The translations under genes and the position numbers were made by a program. From Geodermatophilus bullaregiensis (GTDB lineage: Bacteria; Actinomycetota; Actinomycetes; Mycobacteriales; Geodermatophilaceae): a DNA stretch of 64,000 bases. Under the pieces are notes generated by a model. It saw only the letters and a program-made list of their open reading frames with translations. It did not search any database and was not told the DNA's origin. This document shows positions 1 to 8,249 of this stretch, in pieces (within the stretch, counting starts at the first letter, position 1; every line of letters begins with the position of its first letter). Where the stretch lies: assembly GCF_016907675.1 (NCBI RefSeq), contig NZ_JAFBCJ010000001.1, forward strand, positions 4,030,001 to 4,094,000, in the 5' to 3' direction.

Positions 1-211
1 GGCCGTCCGCGGGGACGTCGTCGCCGCCGGCACGGCCCTCGGCAGGGTCCAGGAGGTGATGGCCGACGTGGTGGCGGCGCAGACCACCATCGCGACCGCC
101 GTCGAGGAGCAGACCGCCTCCACCGCGCAGGCGCAGGAGGCCATCGTCGGGGCCTCGCGGGAGGCGACGGGCATGGCCACCGACCTCCAGCGCATCGTCA
201 CCGGCATGTGA
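1..211 (+). CDS. Methyl-accepting chemotaxis protein, C-terminal end (partial)
   Basis: The window opens inside this gene; about 69 codons remain, read from base 2 to the TGA at 209-211. The visible peptide has the helical, Ala/Gln/Glu-rich character of the end of a chemoreceptor signalling domain, including the segment QTTIATAVEEQTASTAQ, which resembles the conserved cytoplasmic coiled coil that contacts CheA and CheW. No sensor domain or membrane segment can be judged because the gene is cut by the window edge. The next gene starts 71 bases downstream behind its own operator-like palindrome, so it is probably a separate transcription unit. The family call rests on this short tail only. Confidence 0.75.
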   Translation, partial: AVRGDVVAAGTALGRVQEVMADVVAAQTTIATAVEEQTASTAQAQEAIVGASREATGMATDLQRIVTGM

Positions 212-237
212 GCGCGCCGCCGGGTGTTGTGTCCTGA

Positions 238-252
238 TACCCCCTGGGGGTA
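238..252. promoter_or_regulatory. CsoR-type metal-repressor operator candidate
   Basis: TACCCCCTGGGGGTA is a perfect 7-1-7 inverted repeat lying 30 bases before the DUF4396 start. Known Cu(I)-sensing CsoR and related RcnR-family operators are GC-rich palindromes with C and G runs flanked by TA/AT. The match and position suggest metal or persulfide control of the following gene; no csoR gene is visible here. Confidence 0.5.
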
Positions 253-281
253 CCTTCGGTCCGTCGACGGAGGAGGACGAC

Positions 282-782
282 ATGCACACGCAGCACGACA
301 CGGCGCGCACCGCGCACGACCACGCCTCGGCGCCCGGCAGCGGGCCGGTCAGCTGGGCGATGGCCGCGCAGGCCACGCTGCACTGCCTCACCGGCTGCGC
401 CATCGGTGAGGTCCTCGGGATGGTGATCGGGACGTCGGTGGGCCTGTCCACCGGGGCCACGGTGGCGCTGGCCGTCGGGCTGGCCTTCGTCTTCGGCTAC
501 GCGCTCACCATGCGCGGCGTCCTGCGGGCGGGCCTGCCGCTCCGGCGGGCGCTGCAGGTGGCCCTGGCCGCCGACACCGTCTCGATCACGGTGATGGAGG
601 TCGTGGACAACGCCGTCATGGTGTCCGTGCCGGGGGCGATGGAGGCCGGGGTGTCCTCGGCGGTGTTCTGGCTGTCACTGGCCGGCGCGCTCGCCGTGGC
701 CTTCGTGGTCACCCTCCCGGTCAACCGCTGGCTCATGGGCCGCGGCAAGGGCCACGCGGTCGTGCACGCCTACCACCACTGA
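282..782 (+). CDS. DUF4396 domain membrane protein
   Basis: A 166-residue protein with a His-rich N-terminus (HTQHDTARTAHDHA) and about four hydrophobic segments (roughly residues 25-47, 55-78, 85-115 and 125-150), matching my recollection of the DUF4396 family of small integral membrane proteins. The biochemical role of the family is not established. The ATG is preceded by a strong GGAGGAGGA site (269-277). The G/C-run palindrome upstream suggests metal-responsive control, and the His-rich ends (N-terminus, and HAVVHAYHH at the C-terminus) would fit metal contact; that link is inference. A strong hairpin directly follows the stop, so the gene appears to be monocistronic. Confidence 0.75.
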   Translation: MHTQHDTARTAHDHASAPGSGPVSWAMAAQATLHCLTGCAIGEVLGMVIGTSVGLSTGATVALAVGLAFVFGYALTMRGVLRAGLPLRRALQVALAADTVSITVMEVVDNAVMVSVPGAMEAGVSSAVFWLSLAGALAVAFVVTLPVNRWLMGRGKGHAVVHAYHH

Positions 783-786
783 GGCG

Positions 787-818
787 CCGGGCCGGGGAGT
801 GGTCACTCCCCGGCCCGG
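787..818. terminator. Strong hairpin between convergent genes
   Basis: A 15-bp perfect inverted repeat (arms 787-801 and 804-818, CCGGGCCGGGGAGTG) starts five bases after the DUF4396 stop and lies before the convergent GH13 stop. Position and strength suit a bidirectional terminator. There is no clear U-run, as is common in high-GC actinobacteria. Confidence 0.65.
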
Positions 819-826
819 AACCGATC

Positions 827-881
827 GGCCCTCCTGCAGGGTCCCGCCGCGAGCACGCGAGCGGTGGGGGGCAGGAGGGCC
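827..881 (-). terminator. Possible terminator of the GH13 gene
   Basis: GGCCCTCCTGC (827-837) pairs perfectly with GCAGGAGGGCC (871-881) across a 33-base loop, just past the stop of the minus-strand glucosidase. The long loop lowers confidence. Confidence 0.35.
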
Positions 882-886
882 CTTCC

Positions 887-2560
887 TCAGTCCTGCGCCC
901 GGCGCAGCCAGACCGTCGTGTCCGGCGGGAGGACCCCGCCGGGGAGCGGTCCGCTGGCGAGCAGGACCTCGCCGGCCGGCAGGTCGACGTCGGCGTCGGA
1001 GAAGTTGGTGACGCTCTCCCACCCGGTCGACCGGCGCAGGTGCAGGACGTGGGTCGCGGCGACCGGCCGCGAGCCGAGCCACTGCAGCGACTCGTCGGCC
1101 CGCAGCTCCCGCCGCAGGTGCAGCGCCGCCCGGTACAGCTCCAGCGTCGAGCCCTCGGCGCCGTCCTGCGCCTCGGCGGAGTACTCGCCGAACCACGCGG
1201 GCTGGGGCAGCCAGGACCCGGCGTCCCCGAACCCGAAGGAGGACCCCTCGCGGGTCCACGGCAGCGGCACGCGGCAGCCGTCGCGGCCCTTCTGCGCGTG
1301 GCCGGTGCGCTCCCAGATCGGGTCCTGCAGCGCCTCGGCCGGCAGGTCGGCGACCTCGGGCAGGCCGAGCTCCTCGCCCTGGTAGAGGTAGGCCGAGCCG
1401 GGCAGGGCCAGCATCAGCAGGGTCGCCGCCCGGGCGCGGCGCAGGCCGCGCTCGTCGTCCGGCGCCGGGTGCGTGCCGCCGGAGAGCAGCCAGCCGTCCA
1501 GGTCGGTGCCGTTGGGCAGCGCGTAGCGCGACCGGTGCCGGACGACGTCGTGGTTGGACAGCACCCAGGTCGCCGACGCCCCCGCCGCCGCGGCGGCCGA
1601 CAGCGCACCGTCGACCTCCACCCGGAACTGCTCCGCCGACCACGGCGACACGAGGAACTCGAAGTCGAACGCCTGCCCCAGCTCGTCGGGCCGGGCGTAG
1701 AGCACCCGCCGGCTGGTGGTCACCCACGCCTCGGCCACGGCTGACCGCGGCGGGTCGTAGGTGTCGAGCACCTTGCGCCACTCGCGGAAGATCTCGTGCA
1801 CCTCGTCGCGGTCGAACAGCGGGTGGCTGCCGTCCAGGGGCAGCTCGGTCCGCGAGTCGGGGTGGACGCCGCCGTAGTCGCGCAGCGGCTCGGACAGGTC
1901 CTTGGCCAGCGCGTGCGCGACGTCGACCCGGAAGCCGTCGACGCCGCGGTCGGACCAGAAGCGCAGCGTCTGCAGGAAGTCCTCCCGCACCTCGCGGTTG
2001 TCCCAGTTGAGGTCCGGCTGCTCCCGGGCGAACAGGTGCAGGTACCACTGGCCGTCGGGGACGCGGGTCCACGCCGGGCCGCCGAAGTGCGACATCCAGT
2101 CCGACGGCGGCTCGCTGCCGTCGGGGCCCTTCCCGTCGCGGAAGACGTAGCGGTCACGGGTGGGGGAGCCGGGCGGCGAGGCGAGGGCCTCGGTGAACCA
2201 CGCGTGCCGGTTCGACGAGTGGTTGGGGACGACGTCGACGACGACCTTGACGCCTAGGGCGTGGGCCCGGGCGACCATCTCGTCGAACTGCTCGAGCGTG
2301 CCCAGTCGGGGGTCGACGTCGCGGTAGTCGTCGACGTCGTAGCCGCCGTCGGCGAGGGCGGAGGGGTAGAAGGGGCTCAGCCAGACGGCGTCCACGCCGA
2401 GCCGCTGCAGGTAGGGCAACCGCTCGGTCACCCCGCGGATGTCACCGAGGCCGTCGCCGTCGAGGTCGCGGAAGCTCCGCGGGTAGACCTGGTAGACGAC
2501 GGCCTGGCGCCACCAGTCGGCGGCCGTCGTGGGGTCGGGGGTGGGTGGGTTCACGGGCAC
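887..2560 (-). CDS. GH13 alpha-glucosidase / oligo-1,6-glucosidase-like enzyme
   Basis: A cytoplasmic-looking 557-residue glycoside hydrolase family 13 enzyme. The family regions are in order: VVYQVYPRSF (about 21-30), DVVPNHSS (109-116), the nucleophile Asp213 in GFRVDVAH, the acid/base Glu277 in VAEAW, and Asp338 in LSNHD. The pattern resembles actinobacterial alpha-1,4/1,6-glucosidases that trim maltooligosaccharides or isomaltose; exact linkage preference cannot be read from sequence. I chose the GTG at 2560 because AGGAG lies four bases upstream; a second GTG at 2554 is possible. A longer upstream reading is open but has unlikely composition. No signal peptide is visible, which contrasts with the secreted beta-amylase at 5787. 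Confidence 0.88.
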   Translation of the reverse strand: MPVNPPTPDPTTAADWWRQAVVYQVYPRSFRDLDGDGLGDIRGVTERLPYLQRLGVDAVWLSPFYPSALADGGYDVDDYRDVDPRLGTLEQFDEMVARAHALGVKVVVDVVPNHSSNRHAWFTEALASPPGSPTRDRYVFRDGKGPDGSEPPSDWMSHFGGPAWTRVPDGQWYLHLFAREQPDLNWDNREVREDFLQTLRFWSDRGVDGFRVDVAHALAKDLSEPLRDYGGVHPDSRTELPLDGSHPLFDRDEVHEIFREWRKVLDTYDPPRSAVAEAWVTTSRRVLYARPDELGQAFDFEFLVSPWSAEQFRVEVDGALSAAAAAGASATWVLSNHDVVRHRSRYALPNGTDLDGWLLSGGTHPAPDDERGLRRARAATLLMLALPGSAYLYQGEELGLPEVADLPAEALQDPIWERTGHAQKGRDGCRVPLPWTREGSSFGFGDAGSWLPQPAWFGEYSAEAQDGAEGSTLELYRAALHLRRELRADESLQWLGSRPVAATHVLHLRRSTGWESVTNFSDADVDLPAGEVLLASGPLPGGVLPPDTTVWLRRAQD

Positions 2561-2909
2561 GGGTCTCCTGGGCGGGGAGGGCAGGGGGAGGTGCGGCAGG
2601 GCGCACTCAGGGGGACGGTGCCGGCGATGGCACCTGCGGCGACGGGTCCGCGGTCGGCGACGGTGCCGGACCGGGACGGCCTGCGTCCATCGTAGGGGTC
2701 CCGCGGGGGTGCAGCACGCGGCAGCGGACCGCAGCGCGGGGGCCGGCCCCCGGGGACCGGCCGGGCCGTGCGCCCGGGTTGGTCCCCGCCCGCCCGCACC
2801 TGCGAGCATGGCGCCCGCGGGCTGCGGTGCGGAGCCCTCCGGCAGGTCGGGCGGTCCCGGCCGGTGGCCGGGTCGAGGGCCGGCACCTCCGAGTGGACGG
2901 GCGGCGACG
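2561..2909. promoter_or_regulatory. Divergent intergenic region
   Basis: 349 bases separate the minus-strand GH13 gene from the plus-strand GAF-ANTAR gene. Promoters of both should lie here. I see no convincing repressor palindrome and no gene. Confidence 0.4.
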
Positions 2910-3683
2910 ATGGCCGGAGCGCGGGTGGCGGACATCCTCGCCACCCTGTCCGCCGCCGGGCCGGCCGCGTCCTGGCCGGACCACCTGGTCGAGGACTGCC
3001 GGCAGGCCACCGGGATGACCGGGGTGGGCCTCGCGCTGGTGAGCGGCGAGGGCGTCAGCGGGCTCGTGGCGGCGACCGGCGGTCCCGCGCAGCAGATGGA
3101 GGACCTCCAGTTCACCCTGGGCGAGGGGCCCTGCGCGGACGCCTCGACGTCGCGACGGCCGGTCCTGTGCTCCGACCTCGGCGTGGAGGGGGTCGTGCGG
3201 TGGCCGGCGTTCGCCTTCGGCGCCGCGCAGGCGGGGATCGCGGCGGCGTTCACCTTCCCGCTGCAGGTCGGTGCCGTCGCGATCGGCGTGCTCGACCTCT
3301 ACCGCGACCGTCGCGGCCCGCTGTCCGGTGCGCACCTCGCCGAGGCCTTCGCCTTCGCCGACGCGGCCGCGGCGGTGCTGCTGCACCTGCAGGAGCGCGA
3401 GGAGGACGACACGGTCCCCGGTGTCGACGGGTGGGCCGACGTCGTGGACCGGCGGGCCGTGGTGCACCAGGCCGCCGGGATGATCTCGGTGCAGCTGGAC
3501 GTCGGCGTGGTCGAGGCGCTGCTCCGGCTGCGCGCCGCCGCCTTCGCCCGTGACCGCCGCATGGCCGACCTCGCCGGCGACGTGGTGGCACGGCGCGTGC
3601 GGTTCGACGACAGTGAGGACGGGGTCTCGACGGGCCCGGGAGGACGGGACGTGGACGGCAGTCCAGAGAAGGGGTCGTCGTGA
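2910..3683 (+). CDS. GAF and ANTAR domain regulator (first of pair)
   Basis: A 257-residue protein with an N-terminal GAF sensor domain (about residues 15-160; LGEGPCADAS is the typical actinobacterial GAF-ANTAR core) and a C-terminal ANTAR-like helical domain (about 185-235, RAVVHQAAGMISVQL onward). ANTAR proteins bind paired stem-loops in RNA and prevent transcription termination; GAF domains sense small molecules or act as dimer modules. The ATG at 2910 begins the conserved part. The stop overlaps the next start as GTGA, so the two genes are translationally coupled. The tail after the ANTAR region is Gly/Ser-rich. Confidence 0.85.
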   Translation: MAGARVADILATLSAAGPAASWPDHLVEDCRQATGMTGVGLALVSGEGVSGLVAATGGPAQQMEDLQFTLGEGPCADASTSRRPVLCSDLGVEGVVRWPAFAFGAAQAGIAAAFTFPLQVGAVAIGVLDLYRDRRGPLSGAHLAEAFAFADAAAAVLLHLQEREEDDTVPGVDGWADVVDRRAVVHQAAGMISVQLDVGVVEALLRLRAAAFARDRRMADLAGDVVARRVRFDDSEDGVSTGPGGRDVDGSPEKGSS

Positions 3684-4387
3684 CGAGCCGGGAGCAAGAG
3701 GTCGCGGAGACCTTCGTGGAGCTGGCGGACACGCTGGTCGCCGAGTTCGACCTCGTCGACTTCCTGCACACCCTGATCGAGCGCACGGTCAGGCTGCTCG
3801 ACGGCGACGCCGGGGGCATCATGCTCGCCGACCAGCGGGGCGGCCTCGAGGTGATGGCGGCGACCTCGCACGAGGTGCGGCTGGTCGAGCTCTTCGAGCT
3901 GCAGAGCGACGAGGGCCCGTGCCTGGAGGCCTTCCACACGGGGCAGGCGGTGACCAAGGCCGACCTCGGCGAGATGCGCCGCGCCTGGCCGGACTTCACC
4001 GCCCGGCTGGAGCAGGCGGGCTTCGCCTCGGCGCAGGCGGTGCCCATGCGGTTGCGCGACGAGGTCATCGGGGCGGTGAACGTGTTCCGCGTGGCGACCG
4101 GTGCGCTGAGCGAGGCGGACATGCGACTGGCCCGGGCCCTGGCCGACGTCGCGACCGTGGGCCTCATGCAGGAGCGGACCATCCGGTCGCGGGACCTGCT
4201 GGCCGAGCAGCTGCAGGCCGCGCTCGACAGCAGGGTCCTCATCGAGCAGGCCAAGGGCGTGCTGGCCGAGCGCACCGGCGTCGAGGTGGGCGAGGCGTTC
4301 ACCGTGCTGCGCTCGCACGCCCGGCGGACCGGGGTCCCGCTGCACGCGCTCGCCGCGCAGGTCGTCTCCGGCGCGCTGCGCCTCTAG
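3680..4387 (+). CDS. GAF and ANTAR domain regulator (second of pair)
   Basis: A 235-residue paralogue of the preceding gene. The GAF domain covers about 15-165 (SDEGPCLEAFHTG marks the core) and the ANTAR domain about 175-230 (LIEQAKGVLAERTGVEVGEA, the canonical start of the fold). The GTG start at 3680 lies inside the upstream stop (GTGA), so both are made from one message and may form a heterodimer. Predicted function is RNA-binding antitermination in response to a GAF signal. No RNA target is evident nearby. A perfect hairpin 24 bases downstream closes the unit. Confidence 0.88.
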   Translation: MTSREQEVAETFVELADTLVAEFDLVDFLHTLIERTVRLLDGDAGGIMLADQRGGLEVMAATSHEVRLVELFELQSDEGPCLEAFHTGQAVTKADLGEMRRAWPDFTARLEQAGFASAQAVPMRLRDEVIGAVNVFRVATGALSEADMRLARALADVATVGLMQERTIRSRDLLAEQLQAALDSRVLIEQAKGVLAERTGVEVGEAFTVLRSHARRTGVPLHALAAQVVSGALRL

Positions 4388-4410
4388 CGAGCACGTCTCC
4401 AGCGGGCGTG

Positions 4411-4440
4411 TCCCCAGGGGGCACGGGAGCCCCCTGGGGA
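4411..4440 (+). terminator. Rho-independent-type hairpin
   Basis: TCCCCAGGGGG (4411-4421) and CCCCCTGGGGA (4430-4440) form a perfect 11-bp stem with an 8-base loop after the GAF-ANTAR pair. No U-run follows. Confidence 0.6.
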
Positions 4441-4555
4441 GTGGGGACGCCGGGGCCGTCGGTGGCCGGCCGCGTGCTCGACGCGGCCGGGTTACCGTGG
4501 CGGTACTGCCCCGGACCCGGCGGTACACCCGTCCGTCCTCCCGGAGGCGCAGTCC

Positions 4556-5659
4556 ATGGCATCCCCCCTGCTCGACCCGGCGCCCCGCGTCGCCGATCGG
4601 CCGACCGTCCGCCGTCCGCGGACGGACCGGCAGACCAGCACCTACGGCGAGCTGTCCCGCCAGGTGCAGGCGGCGGGACTGCTGCAGCGGCGGCGCGCCT
4701 GGTACTGGACGCAGATGCTCGTCATGACCGGCGCGTTCGCCGGGGTCTGGGTGGCCTTCGCCCTGCTCGGGGACTCCTGGCTCCAGCTCGGGGTCGCCGC
4801 CGTCCTGGCCGTCGTCGTCACCCAGTTCGGTTTCCTCGCCCACGACGCGGCGCACCGGCAGGTCTTCGGCTCGGCCCGCTGGAACGACTGGGCGGCGCGG
4901 GTGATGGCCGGGGCGTTCGCCGGCCTGAGCGCCGGCTGGTGGTCCCACAAGCACAGCCGGCACCACAGCGCCCCGAACCAGGAGGGGAGGGACCCCGACA
5001 TCGGGCTCGGTGTCCTCGCCTTCACCCCGGCCGCCGCCGCCCCGCGGACCGGTCTGGCGGCCTGGCTGACCGCCCGCCAGGGCTGGGCCTTCTTCCCGCT
5101 GCTCCTCCTGGAGGGCCTCAACCTCCACGTGGCCAGCCTCCAGGTGCTGGTGACCCGGCGCGATCTCGCGCACCGCCGGGTGGAGCTGGTGCTCGTCGTC
5201 GGCCGGCTGGCCGGCTACCTCGCGGCCGTGCTGCTGGTCCTGTCCCCGGGCAAGGCCGCCGCCTTCCTGGCCGTCCAGCTCGGCGTCTTCGGGCTCCTGC
5301 TCGGCGGCGCCTTCGCGCCCAACCACAAGGGCATGCCGATCGTGCCGGAGGGCGCCCGCGTGGACTTCCTGCGCCGGCAGGTGCTCATGTCGCGCAACAT
5401 CGACGGCGGGCTCCTCACCGACGCGGCGATGGGCGGCCTCAACTACCAGATCGAGCACCACCTGTTCCCGAGCATGCCGCGCCCCAACCTGCGGCGGGCC
5501 CAGCCCATCGTGCGGGCGTTCTGCCGGGCGAACGGCGTGACCTACACCCAGACCAGCCTGGTCGGCTCCTACGGCATCGTCGTCCGGTACCTGAACGCGG
5601 TCGGGCTGGGCGCCCGGGACCCGTTCAGCTGCCCTCTGGTGCAGACGCTGCGCAACTGA
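4556..5659 (+). CDS. Membrane fatty acid desaturase
   Basis: A 367-residue integral membrane diiron desaturase. All three histidine boxes are present: HDAAH (about residue 95), HSRHH (about 135) and QIEHH (about 300). They bind the two irons that activate O2 to introduce a double bond into a fatty acyl chain. Hydrophobic segments flank the boxes (about 50-90 and 210-255). The QxxHH third box is the form found in front-end/DesA3-like acyl desaturases, acting on acyl-lipid or acyl-CoA substrates; regioselectivity cannot be read. The ATG has GGAGG eight bases upstream. It stands alone between a hairpin and a signal-peptide gene. Confidence 0.9.
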   Translation: MASPLLDPAPRVADRPTVRRPRTDRQTSTYGELSRQVQAAGLLQRRRAWYWTQMLVMTGAFAGVWVAFALLGDSWLQLGVAAVLAVVVTQFGFLAHDAAHRQVFGSARWNDWAARVMAGAFAGLSAGWWSHKHSRHHSAPNQEGRDPDIGLGVLAFTPAAAAPRTGLAAWLTARQGWAFFPLLLLEGLNLHVASLQVLVTRRDLAHRRVELVLVVGRLAGYLAAVLLVLSPGKAAAFLAVQLGVFGLLLGGAFAPNHKGMPIVPEGARVDFLRRQVLMSRNIDGGLLTDAAMGGLNYQIEHHLFPSMPRPNLRRAQPIVRAFCRANGVTYTQTSLVGSYGIVVRYLNAVGLGARDPFSCPLVQTLRN

Positions 5660-5786
5660 GGGCGGCGCCGGGGGAGTGGCCGGGCCGGGGTCCACGGGCG
5701 GTCGGGACCGCGAGTCCGGCCGGACACGCCGGGCCGACGATCCTGGTCGGGCACCCGCCTGGGGCGCCGTACGACGGGCTGGCAGC

Positions 5787-7247
5787 ATGGCGGGTGTGAG
5801 GCACGCCACAGTCACGCTCGCCGTCCTCAGCCTGCTGCTCGCCGGCGCCGGTACCGCCCAGGCTGCTCCGGTGGACGGCCCGGTGCCTCCGGGGCCCGTG
5901 GCGCTGGACCACCCGGAGTTCACCGCCAACGTGATGGCGCCGCTGAAGGTGACCGACTGGGCGGCGTTCGAGGCCGACCTGGAGACCGTGGCCGCCTACG
6001 GCGTGGACGCCGTCAGCGTCGACGTGTGGTGGGGCGACGTCGAGGGTGCCGCCGACAACCGGTTCGACTGGAGCTACTACGACCGGGTCTTCGACGTGAT
6101 CACGTCCGAGGGCCTGGACCTCGCGCCGATCCTGTCGTTCCACCAGGCCGGGGGGAACGTCGGTGACGACTACACCAGCCTGCTGCCGTCGTGGCTGTGG
6201 ACGAAGTACGCCGACCGGACCCACCGCGGCATCCTGCTCGGCCCGACCGGGCTCCAGCACCGGAGCGAGCAGGGCAACCACAGCCCCGAGAGCGTGCAGG
6301 GCTGGGCCGACCGGGTGGTGATGAACGAGTACCGGGACTTCACCCGCGCGTTTGAGCAGCAGTACGGCGACGTCTACGCCGAGGAGGTGGTGGAGGTCAA
6401 CGTCTCGCTCGGCCCGTCCGGCGAGCTGCGGTACCCCTCCTACAACCAGCACGACGAGGGCACCGGCTACCCGACGCGCGGCGCCCTGCAGTCGTACTCC
6501 CCACTGGCCGTCCAGGACTTCCAGGAGGAGGTGCTGGACCGGTACGGCTCGCTGGAGGCGGTCAACGGCGCCTGGGGCACGGACCACACGTCGGTGGACC
6601 AGATCGGCCCGCCCGAGGACGCCGAGGCGTTCTTCACCAGCCGGGCGTACCTGGACACGCAGTACGGCCGCGACTTCGTGGACTGGTACAACGGCTCGCT
6701 GGTCGACCACGGCGAGCGGGTGCTGCGGACGGTCGTCCACGCGCTGGGGCGGGACTTCCCCGAGGCGGACATCGGCTACAAGGTCCCGGGCATCCACTGG
6801 CAGATGACCCACCCGATCCACCCGCGGGCCACCGAGGTGACCACCGGCCTGATCCAGACCAGCGTCGACCTCGACTCGTGGGCGACCGGGCACGGCTACC
6901 AGCGGATCGTCGAGCTGGCCAACCGGTTCGACGGCGGGCCGCGCGAGGTGGTCATGCACTTCACCGCGCTCGAGATGGACGACCAGCCCGGTCCGGAGGC
7001 GTACTCGCTGGCCCAGACCCTGGTGCAGTGGATCGGCGACTACGCGTTCCGCGTCGGCGTCGAGCTCAAGGGGGAGAACGCGCTCGCCGGCGGGGTCACC
7101 AACGACGAGGGCTGGGACAACATCGACGAGGCCTTCGAGACGTGGGGGTACCTCGGCCTGACCGTGCTCCGGATCGGTGACGTGTCCTCGGGTGTCGGGG
7201 CGCGCCGGTACGCGGAGTTCATCGCGACCTACAGCCCCGACGTCTGA
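5787..7247 (+). CDS. Secreted beta-amylase (GH14)
   Basis: A 486-residue exported enzyme that releases beta-maltose from the non-reducing ends of starch. A signal peptide spans about 1-27 (hydrophobic core LAVLSLLLAGAG, cleavage near AQA-AP). The family-14 acid Glu213 lies in GPSGELRYPSY and the base Glu430 in KGENALAGG. The flexible-loop motif reads HQAGGNVGD rather than the usual HQCGGNVGD, a Cys-to-Ala change. The ATG at 5787 was chosen because it begins the signal peptide; a GTG at 5796 is an alternative and neither has a strong Shine-Dalgarno site. It may feed the GH13 enzyme upstream, but no sugar transporter is adjacent. Confidence 0.9.
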   Translation: MAGVRHATVTLAVLSLLLAGAGTAQAAPVDGPVPPGPVALDHPEFTANVMAPLKVTDWAAFEADLETVAAYGVDAVSVDVWWGDVEGAADNRFDWSYYDRVFDVITSEGLDLAPILSFHQAGGNVGDDYTSLLPSWLWTKYADRTHRGILLGPTGLQHRSEQGNHSPESVQGWADRVVMNEYRDFTRAFEQQYGDVYAEEVVEVNVSLGPSGELRYPSYNQHDEGTGYPTRGALQSYSPLAVQDFQEEVLDRYGSLEAVNGAWGTDHTSVDQIGPPEDAEAFFTSRAYLDTQYGRDFVDWYNGSLVDHGERVLRTVVHALGRDFPEADIGYKVPGIHWQMTHPIHPRATEVTTGLIQTSVDLDSWATGHGYQRIVELANRFDGGPREVVMHFTALEMDDQPGPEAYSLAQTLVQWIGDYAFRVGVELKGENALAGGVTNDEGWDNIDEAFETWGYLGLTVLRIGDVSSGVGARRYAEFIATYSPDV

Positions 7248-7301
7248 CCCGACCGCGGGCGGGTGCCCACGGGACCGGGCCACCAGCCGCCGCGGCGGCG
7301 G

Positions 7302-8201
7302 TCAGCGCCCGGGCCCGCCCGGCTGGTCGAGGTCGCGGACGGCGGCGGCCAGCACGGCCTCGCGGACACGGTCGAGCGCGGTGGAGCGCAGCCGCCACTG
7401 CTGCCAGTACAGGACGACGTCCACCGCCGCGGCCGGGTCGAGGACGACCAGCTCCGCGGTCACCCCTCGCGCCTGCTGGTCGGGCACCATGCCCCAGCCC
7501 AGGCCGAGGGTGACGGCGGCGACGTAGTCCGCCGCGGCGGGCACGTAGTGCGCCGGTGGCGCGACGTCGTCGCCGGCCCGCGCGTGCAGGTAGCGGTGCT
7601 GCAGGTCGTCCCGGCGGTCGAAGACGACGACCGGGGCCGAGGCGAGCGCCTCGGGCGTGACACCGGCGGGGAACCAGCGCCGCGCGAAGCCCGGCGTGGC
7701 CATCGGCCGGTAGCGCATGCCACCCAGACGGGTCGAGGTGCAGCCGGGCACCGGCTCGGCGTCCGCGGTCACCGCCGCCATGACCGTGCCGGCGCGCAGC
7801 AGGGCGCTGGTGTGCCCCTGGTCCTCGCGGTACAGGTCGAAGCAGACGTCGCCGGCCAGCGGCGTCAGCGCGGGCAGCACCCAGGTGGCCATCGAGTCGG
7901 CGTTGACCGCGATGGGCAGCGTGGGCACGTGCTCCGGCGACGGGTCGCCGCCGAGCTCGCGGGCGACGTCGGCGGTGAGCAGGTCGACCTGGCGGGCCAG
8001 CCGCAGCACCGCCTGCCCGGACTCGGTGGCCTGCACCGGTCTGGTCCGCACCAGCAGGATCCGGCCGGTCGCGACCTCCAGCGCGCGCAGCCGCTGGCTG
8101 ATCGCCGACGGGGTGACGTGCAGTGCCCGGGCGGCGGCCTCCAGCGTGCCGCCCCGGACGGTGGCGTCGAGCGCGCGCAGCTGCGCCAGGTCGAGGTCCA
8201 T
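7302..8201 (-). CDS. LysR-family regulator, ArgP/LysG type
   Basis: A 299-residue LysR-type regulator: an N-terminal winged helix-turn-helix (about 5-60, LEAAARALHVTPSAISQRLR) followed by a periplasmic-binding-like effector domain (about 90-290). ArgP/LysG proteins sense lysine or arginine and activate the basic amino acid exporter transcribed divergently. That arrangement is seen here with the LysE-family gene at 8250, which supports the assignment. The ATG at 8201 was chosen because it begins MDLDLAQLRALD, the usual start. It converges on the beta-amylase gene with a 54-base gap. Confidence 0.9.
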   Translation of the reverse strand: MDLDLAQLRALDATVRGGTLEAAARALHVTPSAISQRLRALEVATGRILLVRTRPVQATESGQAVLRLARQVDLLTADVARELGGDPSPEHVPTLPIAVNADSMATWVLPALTPLAGDVCFDLYREDQGHTSALLRAGTVMAAVTADAEPVPGCTSTRLGGMRYRPMATPGFARRWFPAGVTPEALASAPVVVFDRRDDLQHRYLHARAGDDVAPPAHYVPAAADYVAAVTLGLGWGMVPDQQARGVTAELVVLDPAAAVDVVLYWQQWRLRSTALDRVREAVLAAAVRDLDQPGGPGR

Positions 8202-8249
8202 GAACAGCAACGCTAACGGTGCATCAACAACTTGAGCTGGACTGCGGGT
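8202..8249. promoter_or_regulatory. Divergent control region of regulator and exporter
   Basis: Only 48 bases separate the two divergent starts. By analogy with lysG-lysE, the regulator should bind here and the promoters must overlap. The stretch around 8210-8235 (AACGGTGCATCAACAACTTG) is AT-richer than its surroundings. Confidence 0.5.

Noticed and set aside
675-2072. Long minus-strand reading frame rich in Arg/Ala/Pro overlapping the GH13 gene
   Set aside because: It is a shadow in another frame; the GH13 frame carries all catalytic motifs.
3250-5929. Very long minus-strand reading frames opposite the GAF-ANTAR and desaturase genes
   Set aside because: They are antisense shadows caused by high third-position GC; no domains are recognisable.
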